From assembly GCA_030142905.1 (NCBI GenBank), contig JASJOG010000135.1, forward strand, positions 62,001-126,000: 64,000 nucleotides of DNA. Reading direction: 5' to 3'. Under the pieces are notes generated by a model. That model ran no database searches. It saw only the letters and a program-made list of their open reading frames with translations, and was not told where the DNA came from. Each line of letters opens with the position of its first letter. Positions within the stretch are counted from its first letter, which is position 1. The DNA is from Heliopora coerulea. Lineage: Eukaryota > Cnidaria > Anthozoa > Scleralcyonacea > Helioporidae. Of the stretch, positions 36,227-48,105 are shown one piece after another. The position numbers and the translations under genes are program-made.

Positions 36227-39200
36227 CTAAAGTATGGAAAAGAATTTATGAGGATAACCAAGTAGTACTTAATAAAAATAAAATAATTCGTTGGAAGGTT
36301 TACTTACATGGTTAGACGTGCATAGATTGTAATTATACTGTATAAAAAATATATGAAAAGAAGTGAACGAAACTCTACGCTAGGTGACTACCCACGTCGC
36401 GTCATTAATAAAGATATGTAATATTTCGTAAGAAATGAGATAAAGGTTATACGACATGGCATGTGACAGCAGGGGTGCGGCGACGGGGGAGTGAGTTGGG
36501 TGCCTTATGGCCGCATCGCCCTATGTCTTACTCGTCAGGAATTGTCGGCAAGAAAAAAGTTCTGCTGACAAAATAGTTCTACTTTTGGAGAATTTTACCT
36601 ACGACGAATTCGTAGGTAAAATTCTGACAGCCAAATTGTGAGAAATTCCAAAGAATGATTTCAGAGCTTCCTGATGGACATTAAAGTATCAGCTGCAGAT
36701 CACCTTGAAAGATTCTCTTTTATCGCACATCTTTTATCGGATGCAATTTAATAGAGAACGAAGTTTCATCAGGTTGTCATTTGTGTGAATGTAGCTACAG
36801 TTAAAAATTACAAAAAGTTGAAGAGCTTATAGTTTTGAATCTTGTGTGCGTGTTTTATGGTGCTTTTTAGAAAAATAGGTTAGAAAACAGCTCAGCTATT
36901 TTACACCATGATCAGACCATGCCCACTTCGTCGGCAAAACCTGATCATGCACTCCCCAACTATGGAGGCTTCTCTATGCCTCTGTGTGAGAACTTAGTGA
37001 TTTCACGAACGGTGTGGTCAAAGCATCTCACCGGTCATTTGATGGTTGCGAATTAGATCCTCGTCTGCGGCCTCATCGAATAATTTGTCACCTTTACTTT
37101 TTCGAAAAAGTAACTTCTATCAGTAATAAATTACTTTTCTGAAATGAAACTTGTCGTTGTAATCAGTTACTTTCGGGAACATGTAACTTGCTGTAATCGG
37201 TTACAAATAAAAACTAATTATTACACATCTGAACATAGCTAACATGAAGCCACTGTATACCTACTGGATCAGGTAATTTCATGACATTCTCATATAACGT
37301 TCGTCCTATCATCAGCCAATTAATGATCGACCAGGTGGGAAACATAACTCTAAAATAAAGATTAAAGCCCAGTATAGTACTTCAAGAATAGCAATAGACA
37401 CAGTAAAATGGATCAATTCTACTCTGTCTACAGTTATTCTTAAAGTACTATGCTGACTTTAATCTTCATTTTAAAGTTTCATTCTATCATGATATCCCAA
37501 TAAGTCCCACATCTTAAGAATTAACCGCGCCGTCGTAAGACGTGATGATAAATATTTCTTGTAGTATGTTGTAACATTGTAACATTGCAAGTAACCCGAT
37601 GAAATAGAAGGTCGCTTGTCCCTCATACCAAGTGATATTAACTCTTTCCTGGCTTTATATTCTATGATAATAATGAAGCTTAATTCTCAACAAATCCCAT
37701 ATTGTATGAATATTAACAGCGGTCTGTTACTGAAATACGTGCAATTTACAATGTGAGCGGCGGTGCTGTATCGGATACGGAAGCAATTGGTTACATGTCC
37801 GAAGGCAATTGGTTATATGTCCGATACACCACAGACGTAAATATTGTAAATTAATTATATATGAAACAAATACATGTAAATATTTGTGCTCTTCAAAATG
37901 GCGAAGACTCCAATGATTTTAGTTGAGAAAAAGCGCGAAAAGTGTATGAAAATCAGTGGTTGCATCCCTTGATACGACACGTGTAGTTCTATCACTTGAT
38001 ACAACACGTGTGGTTGTATCACATTTACAACTACTGATTAAACTTTAAATTCTTTTGTTTTTCTTCATGAATTAATAATGAGTATTATAACAGAGGATAT
38101 GTCTTTATCAATAACTAATTATCGTAGTATCAAGTCATATCTACCTTTCGTATAACATTGGTTTTATAATAATATCGTAGTGAGCGCAACAGTCCTTCCT
38201 TGTTCAATTCAGGATGTTCCTTCATGGCTCCCCAAAGTTTTGCCACCTCATCAACGTTCTTAATCTGGAATTTTTTGTCAGCTTTCTCAGTCCACTCGAT
38301 CAAACAAGTTATCTCCTCGTCGCTCTCGTCAGCTAGCATCTCAAGCAGAAACTCCCAAAGGAATACCGATGTTCGGGAGGACAAATTCCGTCGAGAGTTC
38401 CCGCGTCCTTTCATCAGAAGAAGAAAAACTGATCAAAATTTATTTGGACGTCCTTGTGGAGTGGTTAACATTCAATGGTGCAGAAGGACAAAGAGAGAGA
38501 GCGAAGCAACGTCTCTGAGGACCTGTTTACAGGGAGGTATGGTAACTCTTCTACAAAGGTTACTATAGTAGGAGGGTTACGGTAGAGCCTGTTTATATGA
38601 AGGTAGGATGACTCTTCTACATGTAGTAAGGTTACCCTTCCAGATCGGTAACCTTAACTCAATTGTCTTCCTACTTTTGGTTTACATGAGTGCTATGGTG
38701 ACCCTGGAGGTAAGGTGACCCTACCAGCTGGCTAGGTAACCCTGAAGGCAGGCAGGGCTATCTTTCTGTTTTCTTAAGCCTTGTAAACGCATCTTTAATT
38801 TAATTTTAATTTAAAATGTTCTTTCATCAGAGAGCCCACTCACAATTGTGATTTTCAGTGAGGCCCTAAAAATATGAACATAAAATTACAATATATATAT
38901 ATATATATATATACAAGAGTAAATCTAAAAAGATAAAAGTCAGAAAATTTAAGAATTGCTATTTGCAGTCTAAGTTTATTCAGGGAGACTGTTCCAATCA
39001 TCAACACAGTAACATACAAAGCGATTTTGTCCCTAGGTTTTGTTGGAATGTGGTTTAAGAAGATTGTTCTTATTACGCGTGTTATAGTTATGAATGTCAG
39101 CAAACGATGAAAAATTAAAATCCCAGTCCAAGAGACCGTTCATTCCTTTGTAGGTAAAAATGAGACGATGCATGCGTCGTCTCGCTGACATCGTTTTCCA

Positions 39201-42200
39201 ATTTAAATCAACTAGAGCTTCAGCAGCCGATTATCGTTTTGGTCTATCTAAAATTACTTTGGCAGCAGTATTCTGGATGCCTTGGATCTTCTGCATCAAA
39301 ATTTGATTATGCTTGTCACCCCATACAATGTCTCTATAATCTAATATAGGCAAGATCATTGTCTCAACAAACAATTTTCTTGTAGCCATTGGTAGTAGGT
39401 GCTTTATTCTTCGAAGAATTCCAATTCGTTCATATGCTTTATTGCAAACATAGTCTACATGGTCTGACCAGGATAGAGTCTCATGAATAACCACGCCCAA
39501 GTATTTAAAAGACTCTACCTTGTCCAGTTCTTCATTGTTAATATCCGGTAGGGTAACCCTCTCAGACGGATCACGTTTTAGAGTGAAAGCGCAAAGATAT
39601 CGGGCAAGTAATGATGTAATGAAGAGAAAACTACCCCTGCGTCAAACCATCTTCGCAATCAAAAAATTTAGGAACAAACAAAGAAAATGACATCTGTGAC
39701 AAGGGCCGAAACTGTAGTGATCACGCCGAAGTAGTGTGACCCCACCAGTAAACTTGTCCCGGCTAGAAGGGTCGCCCTACATCACGTAAACAGGGGCTAT
39801 CTTTTGACTCGCCTAGAGAGGTCACTCACTCAGGAGGGTCACCCTTCCTGCACGCAAACAGGTATTTAGTCTATTGTCTTGTTGCGTTTCGTTTGCGTGA
39901 GTGCTAGGATGACCCTACCAGTTTGGTAGGCTGACCCAGGTGGCAGGCAGGGCTATTTTTTTGTTTACTTGAGCCATGTAAACGCATCTGGTAGGGTAAC
40001 CCCTTCCAGACGAATCATGTTTCAGTGTAAAAACGCGCGAAATATTCTCCAATGTTTTGTCAGCAATGGCTTCGCGCCTTTATCGACAGGTGAAATGTTA
40101 GTTAATAGTGTAACTAACGAAGAGAGAGCTACCTCGGTATCAAACCATCCTGCGCAGTAAACGAAGTTAGAAACTAACAAAGAAAATGACATATGTGGCA
40201 AGGTAGAAACCTTAGTGACAATGCAAAGGCAGGGGTACGTGACCGTGCTAGTGAAATTACCCCTGCTAAAAGCTATCTTTAGGCCCTCACTCGTTTAGGA
40301 GGATCATCTTTCCTTCACGTAAACAGGGCCTAAGTTCTGTGCTTAATATTTCTTGGTGCCTTCACCCAGACGCGTAAGCACTTAATTACTTACGGGTGGT
40401 TTATCGTCGAGTATCACCAATAAGGGAAGGTGGGTTGGTGTCAAATATCACCTTTATAGAATGGTTTTTACTACTTTCTGGTACGATTTTTTTGACGTTT
40501 GGGGTGGCGATAGGAAGTGGGGGCTTTAACACCCAAAGCCTCGTTTCACTAAATCACTGACTTGGCCTTTGATTTTAGCTGCGGCGAAACTTTTTTTTAT
40601 GACTCTCATATGAAATTGAAGTCGCGGTATTTTTTTATTCGGTTGTGAACGTTAGCTTACTTGGGATTTCGATCGGAGGGGTTACGACAGGCGAAGAAGC
40701 AATCTTGGAGGTGGACCCCTGGGTGAAATACTTCGACATAGCTAGCTGGTAGATAGTTAGTGACCACTAAGGGTGTGCAAAGGCAAACTTGTTTGTTGTA
40801 TTCCCTTCCCCCATTGCCAACCTGAAAATTAACAACTTTTATGTCAACGAAGGTATGACTATATTCAGGGAAATAAAACTATAATGCTCTTTGTGATGTT
40901 TTCATGTCTTTTATACCATCTATATAAAAACATTTTTGCATTGCAGTTTGGTGCGCCTCTATTTTGGCGCCCTGGGTTAATTGCCCCATTTCTTTCGCCC
41001 ACGTTTCTTTCAGAACACGTTTCTTTCTTTGACGAAGGGCCTTTGCTCGAAACGTAGGAATTCTTTGAAATCATTTATGGCTGTTATCAACCTTTCAACT
41101 TTTTACCTTATTTATCACTGTCTACGCAGTACTCTATTCTCATACACGAGAATGTTGTGCTATGGGGGAAGTTGTTGCCCCCATTGGCTTCTCCTAGCTG
41201 CACTTTTGTTTTTTAACATCACTGGAAAAGTTGGAATGGTGGATTAAGATGTTTGCTGGCCAGTGGCGTAGCCAGACCCGGTCCTACCCGGGCCCAGGCC
41301 CGGGCGTCAAGTAAAAACATGGGCGTTTCCCAAAGCGTAATTGGCATATTCAACTGAAAAATACACGACAAATTTTTAATAATTTGATATCAGCCTTTTA
41401 AGTTTGATCCACGAATGGAATTTCTTTGCGCAACCTTTTCTCCCACGCTAAAAATTCGCGCAATTTGTTCTCATCAATGAGATATCTCGTGGTTTTAAAA
41501 GTAATTTGGAGGATCTGTACGATTGAAGCCTTCGAATCCAGCTCGGTGCCGCAGCCTAAAAAACGGGAATAGCGCCCTCATAATCCAAGAAATAGCCTTT
41601 TAGAGACCCAAGAATTCAAACATTTTCCGGGGAAGCATGCCACCGGATCCCCCTAATTAGAATGCTTCCCAGGCGCGGGCATCACAGATTCTCTGGCTAA
41701 GCCACTGTTGGTGGTTATGTAAACCGTGGCTCATACTAGTAAAGCAAGCGGAAGTGGACAGTCAAAACAAAATATAAGACAAAATTTAAATGAGGAATTC
41801 TGGAGGGACAACGTCAGCATAAGCACAAGCACACGAAAACGGAAAACAAGTATGAGCGCCCAAGTAAGAGCTTGACCAAAGAAAGAACTAAAAGTTTATT
41901 TGTCTCGTGATTGTGCTTGCGTTTGTCATCACTCGCGTCGGTAGACGACTCAGACCGGAAGAGGTCAACTTATAAGAAGTTTACAAAGATAGCCCGTGTC
42001 ACCGAAAGAAATGGTCTCCTCATGATAATTAAGAAGTGATAAGAAATTCACTTGAAATGCAACTGCACTCCTCCACGCTACATGTACATACGGATCGCCG
42101 GTGAGGTGATAAAACATATATTTAAAAAGTTCACCTTTTTTACTAGCAATGCCTTTCGTCTTCTCGACAGTGACTGTCATCACTAAAATTGTTTGCTGAG

Positions 42201-45200
42201 TAGTGATTTTTATCAAGAAAATTCGGGAAGCATTTTTATAGGTCCTACCCTATTCAACATCCTGTTTCCTGGTCTTCCGACCCCAAGTTTATTTTTAAGT
42301 CGCGAAACAAACTTTCTGCTTTTTGGCAAACGTTACAATCACACTGGAAAGAAAGAGCTGGAAAATGTCCGCCCTGATAATCACTCTAGACCACCCTGTT
42401 CATGACAAAAAAGCTTCTTTCTGTCAAGATCTCAAGGTTGGAAGTAAGCAACCAGAAATATCATTCTCTACCAGCAGACATAGAAAGTATCTCTCCATGA
42501 GACTAAGTAGGTGATGACAGAACAAATGTTTTTCCTCAAGTTAATCTGAGCAACTATTTCCTCCCGTTATTGTCCACATAGGACGGAAAACTTTGTCGTC
42601 AGGGCAGTCGAGAAAATATATCATCACAGATTTTTCTACCGAAAGACTCTCTGAATTTTTGAAGCAAATACCTCAACACCAATGATGGTATTCTACATTG
42701 GAGATTTTTAATTAACTTCAGAAATGGATACCAGAAAGGTGGAGTTTGGCCTCTGACAGAGAGGAAACTGGAAACGACTCGCTAGCAAACAATATATCAT
42801 GCAATAAAGTATATACTATATCATGCTCTTTCAATGTCTATGCAACGGTCCAGCTCTTCAAAATGCTTCCCCGACATTTCTCTGGGTTAACCTTTTAAAG
42901 GCAGAATTCGATTTCTTTTGTTCATTGTTCTTTCATTGTGTTCACTTTGTTCTTTCTCTTGTTCTTTTGTTCTTGATGTCCTGTATCAAGGACGCTGATC
43001 CTTAAAGGGTTCATCGAATTCCAATTTTTAGCCCCTTCGATGCACGATTTACTTACTTCTGGATCTAGGCTTTCTCTTGACGAAAATACTTCTTCCATAT
43101 TGCTTGCCTTGTTTCCAACCTAAGTGACTCAACTCTGAGCTATTCTGATCCATTGTTTTCTCAACCTCTTACAACGATTTCCTTCTATTTCCTTTGTAGT
43201 ACTCGGTTACAGTAAGTAAATCCGGATACGTTTCCAAACTTATCAAGGACATGATCTCAGTTTTTTGAACTCTTAGGTGTAATTTCTGTAAAAAATGCGT
43301 TCGATAACTGAAACCAATGACATTTCTTGACTTCTTATCCAAGTAAGGCCGTGCATGGTCTTACTTGTGTGGGAAGTCAAGAAATGTTAGGAAACGTGTT
43401 TGAAATCGACTTGTCGTGGATCAGGGATCAAGGACACGTTGACTGCACAATGATCTTTTATCATAGAAATGCTTTATACTCTGGGTTGCCCCGTATAGTT
43501 GTGAAGTCAAAATTTCTAAAATTATTGCTTTTCAAACCTGTTGGAGGAACACGTGGTTCCAATTATAACCAACAGACTTCGAAATAACAGGTCAACGTGT
43601 GCAAAATTATTCACAAAGTTGTTGTCGTAAGGCATTAATGGACGACGAATTTCTTCGCGTTCTTTGGTCTGAAACGTTAAAGCAATACCTTGGTAATTTT
43701 CTGCCCTTGCACGCTTTGTCGAATAACTTCAACACTCGTTAACTCGAGCAGTCGAGGAATCCAATAGCCGTTCCAGTTGTGGGTATTGTAATGTAGCTAT
43801 ACAATATACTGAGATGGATCCTTCCCACCACATTGCGAGATTTGGTTCCTCTACTCTCTAAAACTCGTCAGAAGTGGCATTACTTAAATCAACTATACAA
43901 AAAAGCCTCAGATAAATAACTACGCGTTTGCACGGCGAAGGGATTCGTCATGAACTTACATGCTATTTGCTTCGGCCACTACGTCCTGATGTGAAAAGGT
44001 TTTAGCCGTTTCATATTTAGTTCGCGTTTGGTGAAAAAGTTCGTAGACCCTCAACACAAAGAAATAAAAGTGAAGTAGTGAACCTTTCCCCTATTTCCTC
44101 CACAAAACACAACGAGGAAATATTGGTCGCCTTGCTGCCTATAATCGCTTAACTGAAACGAACGTTAACGAAAGAAAATGACGATAAACGTATTTGTCGT
44201 TGTTAGCAACTAAAGAAACAAGAACTTCGACAACATAGTTCCTTGCCGCGGTTTAACCCATCAAATGCCAACCAGTGCTACCTAAATCTGTCATTGAGGA
44301 CATAAATACACGTGCTTGGCATTCAAATCGTTAGACTAGAGTAAGAGCTCTTAAAACATCCTATCGCCTTGCTTAAAGAGGGGTTTTTCCCAGTTCTTTT
44401 TTTGATAGCAGACTTCCAAAGCCGTTCATTCTCATCGTCAAAGCATATTTTGATGACTTTATAAAAATACGACCAATACACTGATAACGGCAAGGTAATG
44501 TTCCAAGGAGAAAGAAGGCAAAGCAGAAGGCATATTACATGACGACACAAAAATAATATTTTCGAATGTCTGGTAAACAAACTAACTAGCATTACCTTTC
44601 CTTCTCTTTTGGGCCTTCCAACTCATTTTCCTCGCTTGCTGACAAGGAATGTTCTTCCTCCGTGTCTTCGCAGGAGTGTCGTGCAGATTTCGTTTCCGAT
44701 GCACAGGTGTGTAGCTTCTCTCCAATACAGCTGTTTCCTCAACGTGTGGATATGACCATTGATCCCATCCGTATAATCTGTTAAGAACAATTTACAGCAC
44801 TTTAAAGCCTGTCTAATTATGCCAGTTGAAAAATAACTTAATTAACTATTATTCAATTTAAGCAGTTGAACATGTACCTGCATGCCATTCAACTACAGCA
44901 GAACCCCACTAACTCGAACTACCAAGGGGAATGAGAAATAAATCGAGTTAGCTGGGGATCGAGTTATCGGGGTGGGCGTTGAATTTCAGTATCCTGTTAA
45001 CAGTTTATGAGGTATCGTGGTTTGATGATCCACTGATCTACTATTACGAGTCATTTTGGTGCAGTCAATTCAGAACATTTTAATTTTTCTTCATGGACAG
45101 AGCTGATTGTATTGTCCTGAATACTTATATTAGCATGCTGCAATGTCTGCCACTATGGAGTTGAATAACTGTTTATAGTGAAATGACTATTCCAGATTAC

Positions 45201-46489
45201 ATGTACATGTTCAGTGAATGTTTGGCTCTTTTACATACGTCTGTACAAATTTGTAAAAGCCCTACGAAACAAACTAGATGAACTAGAACAGTTATAACGG
45301 GCTACTTACGACTAGTTTGTGGGATATTTTGAGAATCGTTGCGCAATATTCACCTTGGATAATCACTCCAGAAAGGTCTTTCCTGGGCTTGAATTACGTT
45401 TCCATTCATTGTCACGTTGTTATCAGTAAAGATTCAAGATTCAAACTAGTCAAACAGCCTGGCCCCGACAGTTTCAGGTTTACCGACCGACGTTTTCAAA
45501 ACAGAGTTCTAGTTAACGGGGTAAATTTGAGCCAAGGGAATATAAATTCGGTTCGAGTTATTGGGGAGTTCGAATTAACCGAGTTCGAGTTATATGATAG
45601 TAAATGATAGGGAAAATGGCATCAAATCCAGGGCAAATTGAATTCGGTTCGAGTTAACGAGCTTCTACTGTACATCGGGAGTTAATAAGCGTAAAACGTT
45701 GCATAAGCCTGGTCTACACTGGTCGTGAGAATTAAAAAGGTTGGATATTTTGTCGATTCTGCACCGTTGGGGATCCTTATACCGACAACTGTCAACACAT
45801 TAGCAGCCGCTGAAACAGACGGTCGCCCAGTCAAAAACACAGTGCTACGTTGACAGTTTTGACTTAAGTAGGAAAAGTTACAACTTCGAAACGTCAATAC
45901 GTTGCCACTCGATTTTGATCGTCCATCTGGTAGTTCTTATCCGGATAATGTCTATTTCAAAGCTGAATCCCAGACTGTTTCTTTTGGGACAATCGATAAG
46001 TAAAATATATAGGTAGGTTTATTTAACTGGGTTTACGTCTATAACTCCGGATTGATTTCCAAAATGGCCGTAGAGTCACAAGATATACAATAATTAATTA
46101 TATACAATTATTAACAACAAATTTAACTAAATTAAACTACGCTGAACATAATAAAATGGTAAAATTAGTTAAAAATGTTATGATGGAAAAAGTCGGGGTC
46201 AGAACTATCACCGATGGCCATCGGTTCTCACGACAAGTGTGAATCAGGCTTCAACTCAAGAAAATCTGCAAGGTAGCAGTAACTGACGAACCAGGTGTAG
46301 ATAACTACACTTCTATACTGAAATAACCTAACTAAAAGCATTTTTAAGAAAGACTAACCTTCCAGATAAATTCCTACACACCTCCATTCGTTTGTTGTTA
46401 GATAAAATCATCTCCTGGTAAGTCATTCATAATCTACTATTTTTTTCTACTCTGCATTGGTTCCCACTGCTTGCAAATCCGAACTCACC
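36149..46489 (-). CDS. ETS gene B: short ETS-domain protein with divergent recognition helix
   Basis: Exons: possible exon 1 ending 46489 (donor AAG/GTGAGT), exon 2 44777-44596, ETS exon 38407-38145, last exon 36226-36149. Phases 2, 1, 0 match genes A and C. From the ATG at 44626 the protein is 123 residues; exon 2 is also open upstream of it, so a longer N-terminus is possible. The ETS domain keeps three Trp (LWEFLLEML, IEW, KLWG) and RYYY, but the recognition helix reads LNKEGLLRSLRYYY instead of [14 protein letters not shown]. The chain ends 25 residues into the last exon, after NTYQFVKLPY. A nuclear DNA-binding role is expected from the family; specificity is probably altered (inference). 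Introns hold a LINE insertion, a hAT-like and a pogo-like element. Confidence 0.75.
36589..36623. repeat. Perfect hairpin, 15-base arms
   Basis: GAATTTTACCTACGA and its complement around a five-base loop. Confidence 0.8.
36985..37080 (+). repeat. Degenerate copy of the tRNA-like SINE at 1.7 kb
   Basis: Keeps ATCTCACCGGTCAT, GATGGTTGCG and TTAGATCCTCGTCTG, matching the core of the copies at 1701-1830 and 1947-2076. Confidence 0.5.
37351..37473. mobile_element. Foldback/MITE-like inverted repeat
   Basis: Arms of about 57 bases (TAAAATAAAGATTAAAGCCC...AGTATAGTACTTCAAGAATA and inverse) around a short loop. No coding capacity. Confidence 0.6.
38145..38407 (-). CDS. ETS gene B, ETS-domain exon
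   Basis: Acceptor TTCTGATGAAAG, donor CGAAAG/GTAGAT; phase 1 in, phase 0 out; 87 codons. SVFLWEFLLEMLADESDEE, DEVAKLWGAMKEHPELNKEG, LLRSLRYYYKTNVIRK. A three-codon acidic insertion distinguishes it from gene C. Confidence 0.9.
38519..40330. mobile_element. Palindromic GGTAGGGTAACCC-type element, two tandem units, interrupted by a LINE
   Basis: Outer ends GGACCTGTTTACAGGGAGG and, inverted, GGCCCTGTTTACGTGAAGG. Inside, GGTAGGGTGACCC-like motifs recur in both orientations. Two units align over their length: the first (~38.70-39.83 kb once the LINE is removed) and the second (~39.90-40.33 kb). Both contain GGCAGGCAGGGCTAT, TGTAAACGCATCT and AAAGAAAATGACAT. Likely a non-autonomous DNA transposon; superfamily unknown. 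Confidence 0.55.
38795..39546 (-). mobile_element. 5'-truncated LINE fragment inserted in the palindromic element
   Basis: The insertion limits are visible because the second unit reads straight through GTAAACGCATCT/GGTAGGGTAACCC where this copy is split. On the minus strand it encodes the region after the RT core (FKYLGVVIHETLSWSDHV, RIGILRRIKHLLP, QGIQNTAAKVILDRPKR) with an in-frame stop after PKR, then SAAEALVDLNW and further sequence. The tail is ATTAA-rich at the left edge. CR1/L2-like by resemblance. Dead copy. Confidence 0.8.
40331..40980. other. Intron sequence without named feature
   Basis: Within the ETS gene B intron; I see no repeat or ORF worth naming. Confidence 0.5.
40981..41130 (+). 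repeat. Possible Penelope-type terminal repeat with hammerhead-like motif
   Basis: TTTGACGAAGGGC, CTTTGCTCGAAACGTAGG resembles the CUGANGA-stem-GAAAC arrangement found in Penelope ends, and ACGTTTC upstream pairs with GAAACGT. The core C is changed and stems I/III are not convincing. Confidence 0.3.
41261..41707. mobile_element. hAT-like non-autonomous transposon
   Basis: 16-base TIRs CAGTGGCGTAGCCAGA and (right end) TCTGGCTAAGCCACTG, one mismatch. The flanking octamers TTGCTGGC and TTGGTGGT agree at six of eight, fitting an 8-bp duplication. The interior has CCCGGGCCCAGGCCCGGG and no ORF. Confidence 0.7.
41708..44595. other. ETS gene B intron, mostly unassigned
   Basis: Only a hairpin at 43319-43388 is named here. 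The short ORFs have no recognised domains. Confidence 0.5.
43319..43388. repeat. Imperfect hairpin
   Basis: ACATTTCTTGACTTC...CAAGTAAG and CTTACTTG...GAAGTCAAGAAATGT face each other across a 12-base loop. Confidence 0.7.
44596..44777 (-). CDS. ETS gene B exon 2
   Basis: Acceptor TTCTTAACAG, donor GAAAG/GTAATG. The open frame (LYGWDQWSYPHVEE...KAQKRRK) leaves one base that with GA of the ETS exon makes Gly, giving KRRK/GRGNSRR. A second frame is open for most of the exon but hits TGA before the donor. In-frame ATG at 44626-44624 in an AAAATGA context. Confidence 0.6.
44896..45670. mobile_element. pogo/Tigger-like non-autonomous transposon with TA duplication
   Basis: Starts CAGCAGAACCCCACTAACTC and ends, read inverted, CAGTAGAAGCTCGTTAACTC; TA at 44894-44895 and 45671-45672. 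CAG ends and TA target sites are typical of pogo-type Tc1/mariner elements. More GAGTTA/CGAGTT motifs lie inside. The 96-codon ORF within shows no transposase motif. It sits in the first intron of ETS gene B. Confidence 0.75.
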
Positions 46490-48105
46490 TTAAAAAATTT
46501 CCTCCAGCATTTTCACAGATTAATTCTTGCTTTGTTCTTCACCGGTCTGTCTTTTCTCCCGTTCAACTTCTTTCCTTTCGGAGACCGGATACATTTTGGT
46601 CTGGTTGAGTTATCACTCTTACAGATTACAGACCTCGTGACCATAATCTTTAGAACGGCCTTCACAACTCATCTGGCAGAATACTCCACTAAATTGGCAG
46701 GTTCGAGGGTTCTATTACCAGCCGGATCTCTTAAGATTGTATTTTTCCCAGCTGGTCTCGTTTGAACTTTGAAATGTACGATTATGAAACTCGAAAATCT
46801 ATTTCACTTAAAATAGACTCCATTGAATAATATCATCTTGTACGTATTATCATAACTATTATTATTCAATATCTGCGGAAGAGTTTGTACGCATTCAAGA
46901 AAATGAATTCGAGATTACTATACTTAACACTCCAGACCGGTTATGCATAAAGTATCTTAAATGAACATGTTTTTATTCATGTAAACTGGAGGTATTATTT
47001 ATATAATATTATATGTATTAATATAATTATACTGTTGTTTTTATTACCTCCGTGCATGCAAATGTTTGTGAGAAACGGAACAGAAAAGTGTTCTATGAAC
47101 CGTTATAATGATAGGAAGTTCACGCAATTTGTTAGAAAAACGCGTATAGCATAAGAGAGGACAGATTATCATCCGGTATTGGTCTCTTTTTTTCAAGTGT
47201 ACTTTCAATTTCATTAAAATGCTATCACAAGATAGTTGCTTCTCAAATAAAGTGGATAAATGCTTTAAAAAAATGACTGCAAATCGACCATAAATCAAGA
47301 CAGCAGCAGCTCCACTGAAGTCATTGCCTCAAGAACCACTTGCGACGTTCTCGGAAATGTATTATCTGGGAAATGTGGTTTTCAAACGTTTCTGTAAGCA
47401 AAACCGGCAGAAAAAGTAGATTTGGCTAAAGTTTTTTTACAACTTCTGAAGATTGGAACTATGTTGGCAAACATAATTAATATAATAATTCCATTTGTGT
47501 CAAATAAAATTGATGATTTTTGAATGATGAATTTTGGCTGTTTGGTTAATTCAAGATTTTATAAGTGTGTGAATTAGGACAGTGAATCACCTAGGCTACT
47601 AACAGCCGCGCTTAACTTGCGAGAATTTTGATTTCGATGTTTAATTTCATTCTCTGGGTGTGTCATCACCTTAAGGTGGTGAACTGGAGATGCACTATGC
47701 AACAGAAAATGATCTTGAACATATAATTTTGTTGTTTGTATGCAGTATAAACGTTTTGAGGTTGGCTCCAAGACATCAACCTCATCAATATATCAAGATC
47801 GTTTTCTATATTATTCTAGATTATATGAAGATTGTTTTCTGCTACTTTTGCGTATATAATTGGTCTTAATTTAAGTTATATATCTTAACTTTTATTGTTT
47901 GTAAGAAAATATATGACAACAGGTTCTTGATTGATACCAGCAATCTATATTGCTGAAACAAGTTCAACCTGTATAAATAATGTATTATTATTATGTTTCC
48001 ATTAGCCAGTTCATACTCTAGCCATTATTCCCTCCCACCAAATATTGTTGGGGGGTAACCGAGGTACAGGTGTTCCCATAGTTTCGTTCACACTAAGGTT
48101 TCGTT
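46490..48105. other. Putative upstream region of ETS gene B
   Basis: Any promoter of gene B should lie just above 46.5-46.8 kb; no motif is strong enough to name. The rest is AT-rich without supported features. Confidence 0.35.

Larger units (their letters stand above)
36227..38144. other. Last intron of ETS gene B
   Basis: Contains a short perfect hairpin (36589-36623), a degenerate tRNA-like SINE (36985-37080) and the inverted repeat at 37351-37473. Nothing else named. Confidence 0.6.

Noticed and set aside
45317..45607. 96-codon ORF inside the pogo-like element as a transposase
   Set aside because: No DDE/D or helix-turn-helix motif; it overlaps the terminal motif repeats.
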